64,000 nt of DNA from Syntrophomonas sp. UBA5314 (GTDB lineage: Bacteria > Bacillota > Syntrophomonadia > Syntrophomonadales > Syntrophomonadaceae). The translations under genes were made by a program, and so were the position numbers. This document shows, in pieces, positions 7,817 through 16,272 of the stretch; position 1 is the first letter of the stretch; every line of letters begins with the position of its first letter. Location: positions 36,092 through 100,091 of the forward strand of contig DHRK01000018.1 in NCBI GenBank assembly GCA_002410325.1. The letters run 5' to 3'. The notes beneath the pieces are model-generated. The model was given only the letters and a program-made list of their open reading frames with translations. It was not told the origin of the DNA and did not search any database.

Positions 7817-8911
7817 ATGGAAAAGATCGATATGGCAATTATCGGGGCCGGGGTGGTCGGTCTGGCTATTGCCAGGGAGTTGGCAAAAAACTCCTCAAGG
7901 ACGATAGCCGTTTTGGAAAGTCACCCCCGCTTCGGTCGGGAAACCTCCAGCCGCAACAGTGAGGTGATCCACTCCGGGCTCTACTATCCCTCTTCCATGC
8001 TTAAAACCCGCCTGTGCCTGGAGGGCAACCGGCTCCTCTATGACTTCTGCCGGGATCTTGGAGTAAAACATTTCGCCACCGGCAAACTGGTCATCAGCGG
8101 AAATAAAGAAGATGAAGACCAACTTGAAGTGCTTATCCGGCAGGCCCGGGCCAATGATGTAGCGGTTGAACCCCTGAACAAGATACAGATCAAGCATCTC
8201 GAGCCCCTGGTGAAGGCCGGCTCCGGATTTTTAGTCCCGTCGACCGGCATTATTGATTCCCATGAATTAATGCAGGCCCTTTATTACCTGGCCCGTGAAA
8301 GCCAGGTGTTCTTCCTTTTCCATACCCCGCTGCTGAATGTCCAATATGACGGAAAGGCTTATCTGCTGGAGACGCCCCGGGAACAGATAAAGGCGGAGGT
8401 ACTGGTAAATGCGGCCGGTCTGGGCGCCCCCCGGGTTGCCGCCATGCTGGGTTTGGATATCGACCGGTGCGGCTACCGGCTGCATCCCTGCAAAGGCGAG
8501 TATTTTAAAATCCAGCGCCGCTTCCCGGTCAAGCACCTCGTTTATCCCCTGCCGGGACCGATGAGCCTGGGGATTCACCTGACCATTGACACCGGGGGCG
8601 GGCTGCGTCTGGGTCCCAATGCCTTTTACGTAGAGGATATCGACTATATGGTAAATGAAGAACACCGCCGGGAATTCTTCCAGGCGGCGGTGCAATATCT
8701 TCCCTTTATTGAATTAGACGATCTAACCCCGGATTTTGCCGGGATCAGACCCAAACTCCAGGGGCCCGGAGAGGAGCCCCGGGATTTTGTTATTTGCGAA
8801 GAGACTGACCGGGGACGGCCCGGGCTGATAAACCTGGTCGGCATCGAGTCGCCCGGCCTTACTTCCAGCCTGGCCATAGGCCGCTATGTCAAGAAAATGC
8901 TGGACGGCTAA
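7817..8911 (+). CDS. FAD-dependent oxidoreductase, L-2-hydroxyglutarate oxidase-like
   Basis: This 364-residue protein has a Rossmann dinucleotide-binding start (IIGAGVVGLAIARELA, about 8-23) followed by the DAO-family fold. ETSSRNSEVIHSGLYYP (about 41-58) is a signature of the L-2-hydroxyglutarate dehydrogenase/oxidase subgroup (YgaF/LhgO-like). The C-terminal GIRPKLQGPG and the IESPGLTSSLAIG flavin contact are also typical. It would oxidise a 2-hydroxy acid and pass electrons to a quinone or other acceptor; the substrate is inferred from family only. It stands alone and is convergent with the TPM gene. Confidence 0.75.
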   Translation: MEKIDMAIIGAGVVGLAIARELAKNSSRTIAVLESHPRFGRETSSRNSEVIHSGLYYPSSMLKTRLCLEGNRLLYDFCRDLGVKHFATGKLVISGNKEDEDQLEVLIRQARANDVAVEPLNKIQIKHLEPLVKAGSGFLVPSTGIIDSHELMQALYYLARESQVFFLFHTPLLNVQYDGKAYLLETPREQIKAEVLVNAAGLGAPRVAAMLGLDIDRCGYRLHPCKGEYFKIQRRFPVKHLVYPLPGPMSLGIHLTIDTGGGLRLGPNAFYVEDIDYMVNEEHRREFFQAAVQYLPFIELDDLTPDFAGIRPKLQGPGEEPRDFVICEETDRGRPGLINLVGIESPGLTSSLAIGRYVKKMLDG

Positions 8912-8923
8912 ACTTTGAGGCCG

Positions 8924-9661
8924 TCACCAGTCGCCGCTGGCGCCGCCGCCACCGCCGGACCCGCCGCCAAAGCCTCCTCCTCCGCCAAATCCGCCCCCGC
9001 CGCCGAATGGCCCGCCAAAACCGCCGAACCACCAAATACCGCGCCGGGCCAAAAACAGCCATATCAATATAAAGAAGATCAGCCCGACAATCTGGGACCA
9101 GCCGGATTTATTGTTGGTTTTAACCGGCTGCACATTCTTGCCGGCGGAGATGGGGCTTATGCTAATTCCATACTCCTGGTTGACTGCCTGCAGCAGAGCA
9201 TTGTAGGTGCTTATAATCCCGGCATCGTACTGGCCTTGAGCAAAGTAGGGAGTCAGGTTTTCATCCAATATGCGCCCGACCTTGCCGTCGGGCAGGGCTC
9301 CCTCCAGCCCATAGCCAACTTCAATGCGGGTTTTGCGTTCATTCATGGCTATCAGAAGCAGAACGCCGTTGTTCTTGGTCTTGTCCCCGATGCCCCACTG
9401 CCGTAACACCTGAAGGGCATACTCTTCCAGGTTGGCACCGTTAAGCGTCTTGATGGTCAAAACCACAATCTGGGCGCCGCTCTGCGCATTCAGATTCTGC
9501 CCGGTGGCTACAATAGCCCGCTCGGTGGATTCGGACAATATTCCCGCCTCATCCAGGCAGTATACTTCAGCCGGCGGTTTGGGGATATTGGATACGGCCA
9601 TAGCGCTTCCCGCCATGACCCAAAGCAGAAAAATGCTTAAGCATGCAATATATTTTTTCAT
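8924..9661 (-). CDS. TPM-domain secreted/membrane protein (YgcG-like)
   Basis: This 245-residue protein has a signal peptide (about 1-23) and a TPM domain (about 30-160; VYCLDEAGILS, LRQWGIGDKTKNNGVLLLIA, GYGLEGALPDGKVGRIL). A transmembrane helix follows (about 186-205), then a glycine/phenylalanine-rich tail (GGGGGFGG type) of about 35 residues. Proteins of this kind are almost always paired with LemA, as here (next gene upstream, 31-bp gap). The TPM family has been linked to envelope maintenance and, in plants, photosystem II repair. The role in this cell is unknown. Confidence 0.85.
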   Translation of the reverse strand: MKKYIACLSIFLLWVMAGSAMAVSNIPKPPAEVYCLDEAGILSESTERAIVATGQNLNAQSGAQIVVLTIKTLNGANLEEYALQVLRQWGIGDKTKNNGVLLLIAMNERKTRIEVGYGLEGALPDGKVGRILDENLTPYFAQGQYDAGIISTYNALLQAVNQEYGISISPISAGKNVQPVKTNNKSGWSQIVGLIFFILIWLFLARRGIWWFGGFGGPFGGGGGFGGGGGFGGGSGGGGGASGDW

Positions 9662-9692
9662 GTAATGCTCCCTTTAAGAGGGTTGTAAGCGG

Positions 9693-10250
9693 CTAAAACT
9701 GAACTTTGGGCGTTTCCTTGGCGGATTCAGGCGCTTTGAAGTATTCACGAGCATTGAAACCGGCCATGTTGGCCAGGATGTTGCTCGGGAACTTCTTGAT
9801 CCGGGTGTTGTAATTTTGCACCGCGTCATTGTAATCTTTGCGGGCTACTGCCAGGCGGTTTTCCGTTCCGGCCAATTCATCCGACAGTTGGCGGAAATTG
9901 GCGTCTGATTTTAACTGGGGATAGTTCTCCACCACCACCAGCAGGCGGGAAAGGGCCCCGCTCAGCTCGGCATCAGCCTGGGCTTTGTCAGCCACGCCTG
10001 CAGAACCGGCCAGCTTGGCGCGAGCTTCCGCCACTTGCGTAAATATTTCCTTTTCCTGGGTGGCATATCCCTTGGTCGTTTCTACCAGGTTGGGAATCAG
10101 ATCGCTGCGCCTGGTCAGCTGGTTTTCCACCTGGCTCCACTTGCCATCGATATTCTCATTGGCGCTGACCAGGCTGTTGTACGTGGAAACCCCGCCGAGC
10201 AAGGCTATGACGATTACTCCAATAATAACCCATAATACCGGTTTGTTCAC
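9693..10250 (-). CDS. lemA: LemA family protein
   Basis: This 185-residue protein starts at GTG (10248-10250) behind GGGGTAG. It has an N-terminal membrane anchor (about 5-22), then the helical LemA domain with YNSLVSANENIDGKWSQVENQ and RSDLIPNLVETTKGYA, and near the end NTRIKKFPSNILANMAGF. LemA proteins are membrane-anchored helical bundles of uncertain function. Co-transcription with the TPM-domain gene downstream is the normal arrangement. Confidence 0.9.
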   Translation of the reverse strand: MNKPVLWVIIGVIVIALLGGVSTYNSLVSANENIDGKWSQVENQLTRRSDLIPNLVETTKGYATQEKEIFTQVAEARAKLAGSAGVADKAQADAELSGALSRLLVVVENYPQLKSDANFRQLSDELAGTENRLAVARKDYNDAVQNYNTRIKKFPSNILANMAGFNAREYFKAPESAKETPKVQF

Positions 10251-10334
10251 TTTTCTACCCCTTCCCTTTTTAACATCTGCTACATATCCTATATTTTACA
10301 TCAATTCCTGGCTGGTTAGTATATCATAAGTCAA

Positions 10335-10355
10335 ACCCCACCATAAAGGCGGGGT
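10335..10355 (-). terminator. probable terminator after the CDGSH gene
   Basis: The stem ACCCC-x-CC / GG-x-GGGGT has loop ATAAA. On the minus strand it is followed by a short T run and lies 30 bases past the stop of the CDGSH gene. Confidence 0.6.
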
Positions 10356-10385
10356 CTGCTGCCTTTTGCCCAGTTATTATACGCT

Positions 10386-10607
10386 CTATTTTTCCATTCG
10401 CTTGCATACTTTCATGTGCCCTTCGGAAATCCCGTCACAAAAGGGCATGCTATCTGATTTTCCACAGCGGCATATGGCAACCGGCATCTCCTTTTCAATT
10501 GTATGGCCCTGATCATCCACCAAATGGATATGCCCGGCGACAATGGCCGGCCCGTTGGAGAGGATCTGAATCGTTCCTTCTGACACTCCTGGCTCCCATC
10601 CTTTCAT
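10386..10607 (-). CDS. CDGSH-type iron-sulfur protein with altered spacing
   Basis: This 73-residue protein ends in an iron-sulfur motif CRCGKS-x4-PFCDG followed by I-S-E-G-H. In canonical CDGSH domains the histidine ligand follows CDG after one residue (C-D-G-S/A/T-H), giving 3Cys-1His coordination of a 2Fe-2S cluster. Here the first histidine is three residues further on, so either the loop accommodates it or the fourth ligand differs. A role in redox or cluster transfer is inferred from the family. It is a single small gene with its own terminator. Confidence 0.75.
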   Translation of the reverse strand: MKGWEPGVSEGTIQILSNGPAIVAGHIHLVDDQGHTIEKEMPVAICRCGKSDSMPFCDGISEGHMKVCKRMEK

Positions 10608-10661
10608 TATTTGCTGGTATTATTTTTACCTCGATTAAAAGATAAAATCCGCTCCGCAAAA

Positions 10662-10682
10662 ATAAACCCGGGGGAGCCCGGG
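10662..10682 (-). terminator. rho-independent terminator
   Basis: The stem CCCGGG / CCCGGG (self-complementary) has a four-base loop and is followed on the minus strand by TTTATTTTT. It lies just past the stop of the gene at 10696. Confidence 0.75.
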
Positions 10683-10695
10683 CAGGTAGACGAAA

Positions 10696-10965
10696 TCACT
10701 CAAATTGGCTATAATCCTGTTTCAGTATTTCCTCCAGCTCCTGTAAAATAGACTGCTGTTCAGGATCTTCCACCACCCGGCTGACTTTTTGGACAACCAC
10801 CAGCATTTCGTACAATTGCTGCTGGGCCTGTACAATCAATTCAGTATCCAGGTACTTCGTGGCCAGCTCAAAGCTGCTGTGCGCCTCGCAGGAATAGTAA
10901 ATCACCCTCTCTATCACACTCATCTCACGGGGATTCTTATCCTTAAGATTCTCGGGCAGGATCAT
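10696..10965 (-). CDS. small helical protein of unknown function
   Basis: About 89 residues when started at the ATG at 10963-10965, which follows GGAAAGGTGGG at a normal distance; a longer frame to 11001 has no ribosome site. The sequence is entirely helical in character and acidic at the C-terminus. It contains SVIERVIYYSCEAHSSFELATKYLD and ends EILKQDYSQFE. I do not recognise the family. It is monocistronic with its own terminator. Confidence 0.55.
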   Translation of the reverse strand: MILPENLKDKNPREMSVIERVIYYSCEAHSSFELATKYLDTELIVQAQQQLYEMLVVVQKVSRVVEDPEQQSILQELEEILKQDYSQFE

Positions 10966-11156
10966 AGGCGAAACCCACCTTTCCCAGATAAAAACCTGCA
11001 ATTGATAGAATCGGTCTTGACTGATATTTCTCTCCGGGCAATCTGATTTCCTTCAAAACATTTACTGATAAAAAGCTTTGCACGTCAACTATAGGGGTGC
11101 ATTTTTTTTGGTGCTGTGCTACCTTGGAAATAGATAAAACCCTGCCAAAGGACAAA

Positions 11157-11179
11157 CTAGTGGTCTGTAACACCACTAG
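11157..11179. promoter_or_regulatory. inverted repeat upstream of the MBL-fold gene
   Basis: CTAGTGG (11157-11163) and CCACTAG (11173-11179) form a perfect 7-bp inverted repeat 28 bases before the start codon. It could be an operator or leader hairpin; there is no direct evidence for either. Confidence 0.3.
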
Positions 11180-11206
11180 AACTAAGGGGTTAAAGGAGGA
11201 GCACTC

Positions 11207-12091
11207 ATGATAAACCTTTCTGAAAATGTTGCCTGCCTGGGCAACCGCCACTTCCATTTCTACATCGTGGGCCGGGAAAAGGCCGCTATAATCGAATGCG
11301 CCGTGAGCGGAGCGGCTGCCAATTTCAGGCGGCAGTGGCAGTCGCTTACCCAACCCCAACCGAAGGTTGAATACCTTGCGGCCATGCATGCCCATTTTGA
11401 TCATGTCTGCGGCATTCCGGCCCTCAAGGAGATGTTCCCCCAGGCGGCTGTGGCAGCCAGCGCCAAAGCCCAGCGGGTATTGGGCAAAGCGGAAATCGTG
11501 GCTGATTTTTTCTCCCAGGACCGGAGTATGCTGGACGTCTTAAGCCGGGAAGGACTGCTGGAGGAAGGCGTCTCCATTCCGCAGGTGGAAAAGATCGGCG
11601 TGGATTACGTCCTGGAGCCCGGCCAAACCCTATCCCTGGACCGGGGCCTGGAATTGGAGATCATAGCGGCTCCGGGGCACAGTTCAGACAGCCTGGCCGC
11701 CTGGCTGCCCGCCGATAAAATAATGTTCATTTCCGATGCCGCCGGGTTTCAAATGTCGGACAGCGAAATATTCCCCATCTTCTTTCAGAGCTATCCCCTG
11801 TACATGGAGACTATAAAGACGCTGCGGAGCTATCCCGCCCGTGCCATCGGCATACCTCATGAAACTATCTGGCAAGGCAGCGATATCGAACTGTTCTACC
11901 AGCGGGCGCTGAATGCAGCCCAAGAGGCCTTTGACCTGGTAAGAGACTACAGTGAAAAGGGCTTGAGCCGGGAAGAGATGCACCCGCTGCTTTTTGAACG
12001 CTATTATCGCGGGGATTTGCGTATATACACCACCAACAACATCGGCATCTGTATCGACCTGTTGATTAAAAGAGTGCAGGAATGCCTGTAA
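11207..12091 (+). CDS. metallo-beta-lactamase-fold hydrolase
   Basis: This 294-residue protein has a strong ribosome site (AAAGGAGGAGC). The metal-binding motif HAHFDH is at about residues 62-67, with further ligands expected in APGHSSDS (about 158-165) and the ISDAAGF segment (about 178-184). The last 90 residues are helical and typical of the glyoxalase-II/flavoprotein-like branch. The reaction is unknown; hydrolysis of a thioester or lactone is the usual chemistry. It is monocistronic and ends at the terminator 12099-12128. Confidence 0.8.
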   Translation: MINLSENVACLGNRHFHFYIVGREKAAIIECAVSGAAANFRRQWQSLTQPQPKVEYLAAMHAHFDHVCGIPALKEMFPQAAVAASAKAQRVLGKAEIVADFFSQDRSMLDVLSREGLLEEGVSIPQVEKIGVDYVLEPGQTLSLDRGLELEIIAAPGHSSDSLAAWLPADKIMFISDAAGFQMSDSEIFPIFFQSYPLYMETIKTLRSYPARAIGIPHETIWQGSDIELFYQRALNAAQEAFDLVRDYSEKGLSREEMHPLLFERYYRGDLRIYTTNNIGICIDLLIKRVQECL

Positions 12092-12098
12092 TCAGCTG

Positions 12099-12128
12099 AG
12101 AAGGTGGCGGAATTTCACGCCACCTTCT
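12099..12128. terminator. bidirectional terminator
   Basis: A perfect 11-bp stem AGAAGGTGGCG / CGCCACCTTCT lies between two convergent genes. Confidence 0.8.
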
Positions 12129-12142
12129 GTAATTATTCCACC

Positions 12143-12403
12143 TTATTTTTCGCCAGCTTCCTTCTGCTCTTCAGGCTTCTCAACGGTTTCCGCCGCTTGG
12201 GCTCCAGCGTCCTTAGAAATACCATGGGATTCTACCAGAGCACGGGGCATTCCAGAAAGCGCCTCCAGTATTCTCTCATTGGTTTTCATCATCCTCCATA
12301 CGGCATGCACCAGGATAAACCATGAAACGATAAATCCCACCACCACCAGCAGCCATAAAAACCCGAAAAAGAAGCCAAAACCGGCCCCCATCATGTGGTG
12401 CAT
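12143..12403 (-). CDS. small single-pass membrane protein
   Basis: About 86 residues from the ATG at 12401-12403, which follows AAAGGAGGGG at 5 bases; the longer frame has no ribosome site. It begins MHHMMGAGFGFFFGFL, has a transmembrane helix at about 8-35 and then a polar, acidic tail (about 40-86). The Met/His-rich start resembles short membrane proteins near metal transporters, but nothing nearby supports that. The function is unknown. Confidence 0.6.
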   Translation of the reverse strand: MHHMMGAGFGFFFGFLWLLVVVGFIVSWFILVHAVWRMMKTNERILEALSGMPRALVESHGISKDAGAQAAETVEKPEEQKEAGEK

Positions 12404-12597
12404 CAATACCCCTCCTTTGTGTAGAGTGTATACTCCTGTCATTTCGTAAAAAGCAGTGTTTTAACTATGATTGTAACTCCGAATTCCTAATATATCCTTA
12501 ATATATTTGTGCCATTCCTTTTGTCAAGAGCGGGGATTACTGCTTGTGAAGGCCGCGGTATAATAATACTAATATTTAATTGACGGAGGATGGTCAG

Positions 12598-13743
12598 TTG
12601 CCCTTTAGGGAAGAGAGCTTCAAGTCAATACTGAATGTCCGCAAAACCATCAACCCCTGGTTTTGGGATAAATACAGCGTGAACCCGTACAACGGCTGCC
12701 AGTTCGGCTGTGTCTACTGCGATTCCCGCAGCAGCAGGTACTATCTGCCGGCTGATTTCGATAATGACATCGTGGTCAAAAGCAACGCCGCGCAACTGTT
12801 GGAAAACCGTCTGAAAAGGGCCCGGACCCTTCTGCCCGACGTGGTGGCCCTGGGCGGCACCACCGATCCCTACCAGCCGGCCGAGTCAATCTATCAGATC
12901 AGCCGCCAGTGCCTGGAAGTCTTAAACCGGCACGGCTATCCCGTGCATGTCTGCACCAAATCCCGGCTGTTGCTATGGGACCTCGATCTTCTTGAAAGCA
13001 TCGGCCGGCAGACCTGGTGTACGGTTTCGGTTACCCTGACCACAAGCCGGCCCAATATCGCTCGCTTTCTGGAACCGCGCGCGCCCGTTCCGGAACAGCG
13101 TTTAGAAATTATTCGGCTCATCAAGGAAAAGACCGGCCATGTACAGACCGGCATCCTGCTTATGCCGGTTGTGCCGTTTCTAACCGATCGGGCCTCCGAC
13201 CTTGAGGACCTGATAAGACAGGCGGTTCAGGCCGGTGCCGATTATGTGCTATTTGCTTCGGGTATGACGATGCGCGACACCCAGGCCCTGTGGTTTTTAA
13301 GCAACCTGCAAAAGCGCTTTCCCCAGGCTCTTCCCCATTACGAGCGGCTTTATGAATTCGTCCATGATCCGCAGGTCTACCGGGGCCGCTACCATCCTCT
13401 CTCCTCATATAGCTCCGGCATAGAGCACCTGCTGCAAAACCTGTGCGATAAACATCATATTGCCACCCGGGTGAAAAGATATCTTCCCGGCGACTACCGC
13501 CGGGAAAACTACCGGATTGCGGAGAAGCTTTTTGCCATGGCCGGGCGGGCTCAGATCGCGGGCCGGCCCTGGTCCAAGATGTTCTGGACGGCGCACGATA
13601 TCCAAAGGCTAAAGGTTTCCATCAAAGAACTGGACCGGGAGCATCTGGAAAAAGAGCTGGGCAGAGCGGACGGCGGGCTGATGCAGCTCATAGAAGAAAT
13701 GCTGGCCGATCGAAGCCCTAATGGCAGTCAAGGAGGAGTTTAA
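12598..13743 (+). CDS. radical SAM protein, SplB/Rv2578c-like (COG1533)
   Basis: About 381 residues from the TTG at 12598-12600, placed 8 bases after GGAGG; an earlier TTG at 12580 lies upstream of that site and is unlikely. The radical SAM cluster motif is C-x3-C-x2-C in CQFGCVYC (about residues 34-41 of the corrected protein), preceded by NPYNG as in the COG1533 branch. Downstream motifs include LGGTTDPYQPAE, TKS, SVTLTT and RPWSKMFWTAHDI near the end. Relatives include spore photoproduct lyase and uncharacterised enzymes. The substrate is unknown. It runs directly into the REP transposase gene. Confidence 0.75.
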   Translation: MPFREESFKSILNVRKTINPWFWDKYSVNPYNGCQFGCVYCDSRSSRYYLPADFDNDIVVKSNAAQLLENRLKRARTLLPDVVALGGTTDPYQPAESIYQISRQCLEVLNRHGYPVHVCTKSRLLLWDLDLLESIGRQTWCTVSVTLTTSRPNIARFLEPRAPVPEQRLEIIRLIKEKTGHVQTGILLMPVVPFLTDRASDLEDLIRQAVQAGADYVLFASGMTMRDTQALWFLSNLQKRFPQALPHYERLYEFVHDPQVYRGRYHPLSSYSSGIEHLLQNLCDKHHIATRVKRYLPGDYRRENYRIAEKLFAMAGRAQIAGRPWSKMFWTAHDIQRLKVSIKELDREHLEKELGRADGGLMQLIEEMLADRSPNGSQGGV

Positions 13744-13745
13744 GG

Positions 13746-14240
13746 GTGTATGGCGAGGCGCTTGCGGCGGATGCTCTGTTTGCTGCGGGAAGATTTCATT
13801 ATGTGACCATATTTACCAGAGATAAGTTTCCCCTGTTCGAAGATTATCACTGGGCTGAACTGCTGCTGAACATATTTACCTTTAACAAATACGCTTTGAA
13901 CTACCGCGTATTTGGCTTTGTGATCATGCCCAGCCACCTGCACATCATTATTTATCCCTGTAAAGTCCCTCTCTCTCAGATCATCTTGAAAAATACCGCC
14001 AATTTCAGCCGCTACTATCAGATGATTACCGGGCGGCAGGATCTGTTCTGGGATAAAGATTATTATTCCTACCAGATAAGCAGCTATGACCGCCTGCAGA
14101 AAATTCAGGATTTTATCCATATGAACCCAGTCCGTAACAATTTGACGGAATCCCCCGATGCATACACCTATACCAGCTGCCGTTTTTATGCCGGGGAAAC
14201 CGGGGAGTTCAGCCTGCTGCTGGACGAAATCGATAACTAA
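13746..14240 (+). CDS. REP-associated tyrosine transposase (RAYT/Y1 family)
   Basis: This 164-residue protein starts at GTG two bases after the stop of the radical SAM gene, with AAGGAGGAG as ribosome site. It shows the Y1 transposase His-x-His motif in MPSHLHIII (about 61-69). The catalytic-tyrosine helix region is at about 108-135 (SYQISSYDRLQKIQDFIHMNPVRNNL), with the typical MNPVRN-x-L and YTSC elements. RAYTs are single-copy, single-strand nucleases that act on REP palindromes. No flanking ends were found, as expected. The perfect palindrome at 14589-14633 is a possible target. Confidence 0.8.
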   Translation: MYGEALAADALFAAGRFHYVTIFTRDKFPLFEDYHWAELLLNIFTFNKYALNYRVFGFVIMPSHLHIIIYPCKVPLSQIILKNTANFSRYYQMITGRQDLFWDKDYYSYQISSYDRLQKIQDFIHMNPVRNNLTESPDAYTYTSCRFYAGETGEFSLLLDEIDN

Positions 14241-14330
14241 AACGAAATCGGGGGAAAATTCTTTTGATTTGCAGAAAACAAATAAAAAGATCTTTTCCCC
14301 GGTTCTACCAGATTATGCTGTTATGATTTT

Positions 14331-14570
14331 CTAGCGAAAAACAAAATACCAGAGGGCTATACCGCCTTCAATGGCAACAGCCAGGATAATCAGACCGATT
14401 CTGATTATCTTTTCTTTCTTTTCCTTTTTTTCAACCGATTGGATAGCCTGATCTATCTGTTCAATCTGCTCCTGGCGCTTTTGCAGCAAAGCCTGTTCCG
14501 CTGCCAGCCGCTCTTCCAATTCGGCCTTTTCCTTTTGCCAGGCTGCCTTTTGTTCAGGTGTCAGGGCCAC
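14331..14570 (-). CDS. small coiled-coil membrane protein
   Basis: This 79-residue protein is a charged coiled coil (about 5-55, rich in K, E and Q with heptad leucines) followed by one transmembrane helix (about 56-76). It lies just downstream of signal peptidase I on the same strand, separated by a perfect palindrome. The function is not recognised. The coding call rests on codon pattern and composition. Confidence 0.5.
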   Translation of the reverse strand: MALTPEQKAAWQKEKAELEERLAAEQALLQKRQEQIEQIDQAIQSVEKKEKKEKIIRIGLIILAVAIEGGIALWYFVFR

Positions 14571-14588
14571 TGTTATCGCCTCCGTTAC

Positions 14589-14633
14589 CTAGTACAGCAT
14601 TCCGTATACACAATATACGGAATGCTGTACTAG
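14589..14633. repeat. perfect 20-bp inverted repeat overlapping the lepB stop codon
   Basis: The left arm CTAGTACAGCATTCCGTATA (14589-14608), a 5-base loop CACAA and an exactly complementary right arm (14614-14633) form the repeat. The lepB stop codon TAG (minus strand, 14630-14632) lies inside the right arm. There is no T tract, so it is not a classic terminator. The first 16 bases of the arm recur at 333-348. Confidence 0.85.
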
Positions 14634-15190
14634 TCGGCAAAAATCATTTTACCGAGAATATGATCAACGGGGACCGCTCCAATAGCACGGCTGTCCTGGC
14701 TGTTGTTGCGGTTGTCGCCCATCAAGAATACACAATTATTAGGTACTACGAATTTTTGATTCCAGGTCTCCATGGGCTCCTTGAGGTAGGGTTCCTCCAG
14801 AAGCTCGCCGTTTCTGTACATCCGACCGTTTTTTATCTCCAGCATATCACCGGGCTTGCCGATAATTCTCTTTATCCAAAAACTGGTCTTGGGATAACGG
14901 GGATCGCGCCGAACCAGCTGGATGAGCGGGCTCTCCAGCAGATCGTCTTTCCAGGATCGCTCATAGTGAACCCGGCTGTCAATAACCACGATATCCCCGT
15001 AGGTCAAGTTCGTGTTAAAGGTGTGGGGCAGTTTCGATAAAAAAACCATTTCACCGCTATGCAGAGTCGGTTCCATGGAACTGCCCAGGACTTCGGTGGG
15101 CTGCAGCACAAAGGAATTGAGCAAAATGGCCAAAACCACCGCTACCGCTATACTGATCATCCAGTTAATAAGCTCATGCACCGCTTTCAT
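14630..15190 (-). CDS. lepB: signal peptidase I
   Basis: About 186 residues from the ATG at 15188-15190, which follows GATGGAG at 6 bases; longer starts up to a TTG at 15250 are open. It has one N-terminal membrane helix and the catalytic serine motif SSMEPTL. The lysine region is IKRIIGKPGD, and the C-terminal box is MGDNRNNSQDSR. It cleaves signal peptides on the outer face of the membrane. The mature end (KMIFAD) is set by a stop codon contributed by the palindrome at 14589-14633. No substrate operon is adjacent. Confidence 0.9.
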   Translation of the reverse strand: MKAVHELINWMISIAVAVVLAILLNSFVLQPTEVLGSSMEPTLHSGEMVFLSKLPHTFNTNLTYGDIVVIDSRVHYERSWKDDLLESPLIQLVRRDPRYPKTSFWIKRIIGKPGDMLEIKNGRMYRNGELLEEPYLKEPMETWNQKFVVPNNCVFLMGDNRNNSQDSRAIGAVPVDHILGKMIFAD

Positions 15191-15378
15191 GGCTTTCTCC
15201 ATCATCTGCAAGTCTCTATTGATTGTAGCCCAGGCATGTCTTTCTTTCAAGAATCGGCCGGTTTTTTCTGAAATCCCCGATACCCGAAGTCAAGGCCTTT
15301 TAATGGAAACTATACCTATTTCTGTCCGAGCTGCATATGAATGTTATGCAGACAGCCGCCGGTGGAGGTGAAGTTATT

Positions 15379-16272
15379 TTGATTTTACATATCGATCGCA
15401 GGCTAAGCCTTTTGGCGAGTGCACTCCTGCTGTTCCTGGCCGTTGGGGGCTGGTATTTTTTCTTCGGGATTGACCGAGCCCCTTCCCCGCCTCCGGCGCT
15501 GCCGGATAAGAAACCAGCCCTCTACGGGGAGTACCTGCCCTGGGAACAGGTGAAACAGGTATTTCCGAAATACGCGCAGTGCACCGTGCAGGATTTTGAG
15601 ACCGGCAAGCAGTTTCAGGTGGTCAGGCGAGCGGGAAGCTCCCATGCGGATGTTCAGCCCCTGACCGCCCGGGATACGGATATAATGAAGTCAATTTACG
15701 GCAATTGGAGCTGGCGAAGACGGGCGGTATTGGTCAAGCTGGCGGACGGGCGGATACTGGCCGCTTCTATGAACGGGATGCCCCATGGCGCAGGAGCGGT
15801 TAAGGGCAATGACTTCAAGGGGCATTTTTGCATTCATTTTCGAGGAAGCAAAACCCATTCCTCCAATAGAGTGGATCGGGCTCACCAGGCTATGATTTGG
15901 AAATCGGCCGGGGTGTTGGAGGAAGAGTTGTCATCTATGCCCGCCCCGCAGCTGGTTGAAACCTTTTTCTCCTTATTGGATCAAGGAGACGAAGAGCTCT
16001 TAAGCGCTTTTCTCATCGATGCCGGCGGCTTATATGAGGTTAAAAGCCTGGTGGATATTGAATACTGTGAGATGGTCAAGCTGGTTGCCCGGGACGAAAC
16101 CACTTATACGGTAAACCTGCGGCTGCGCCGGGCCGGAATTAAGGGAGAGCAGACCCTGGTCCTTTCCCCCGTATTGACCAGACAGCCCTATTGGCGGATT
16201 CGCACGGAATCACTGGATGCCCTGTTTACCAGAACCAGCCTGCACACCATGGCCTGCGAGACAGAGTACTAG
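15379..16272 (+). CDS. membrane-anchored protein of unknown function
   Basis: About 297 residues from a TTG (15379-15381) 7 bases after GGAGGTGA. An N-terminal transmembrane anchor (about 8-30) is followed by a proline-rich linker. An extracellular domain (about 50-180) contains HGAGAVKGNDFKGHFCIHF and a following RVDRAHQAMIW. The 'GNDFxGHFCIHFxGSxTH' motif recurs in clostridial cell-wall-associated proteins of unassigned activity. A distinct C-terminal domain (about 185-297) looks NTF2-like. No catalytic assignment is possible. It overlaps the convergent binding-protein gene by 4 bases. Confidence 0.55.
   Translation: MILHIDRRLSLLASALLLFLAVGGWYFFFGIDRAPSPPPALPDKKPALYGEYLPWEQVKQVFPKYAQCTVQDFETGKQFQVVRRAGSSHADVQPLTARDTDIMKSIYGNWSWRRRAVLVKLADGRILAASMNGMPHGAGAVKGNDFKGHFCIHFRGSKTHSSNRVDRAHQAMIWKSAGVLEEELSSMPAPQLVETFFSLLDQGDEELLSAFLIDAGGLYEVKSLVDIEYCEMVKLVARDETTYTVNLRLRRAGIKGEQTLVLSPVLTRQPYWRIRTESLDALFTRTSLHTMACETEY

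Noticed and set aside
7257..7907. 216-codon open frame overlapping the zinc-ribbon gene
   Set aside because: It runs in another frame through the zinc-ribbon gene, its terminator and the next gene start.
12522..12564. TTGTCA and TATAAT as a promoter for the radical SAM gene
   Set aside because: The two boxes are about 32 bases apart, too far for a standard promoter.
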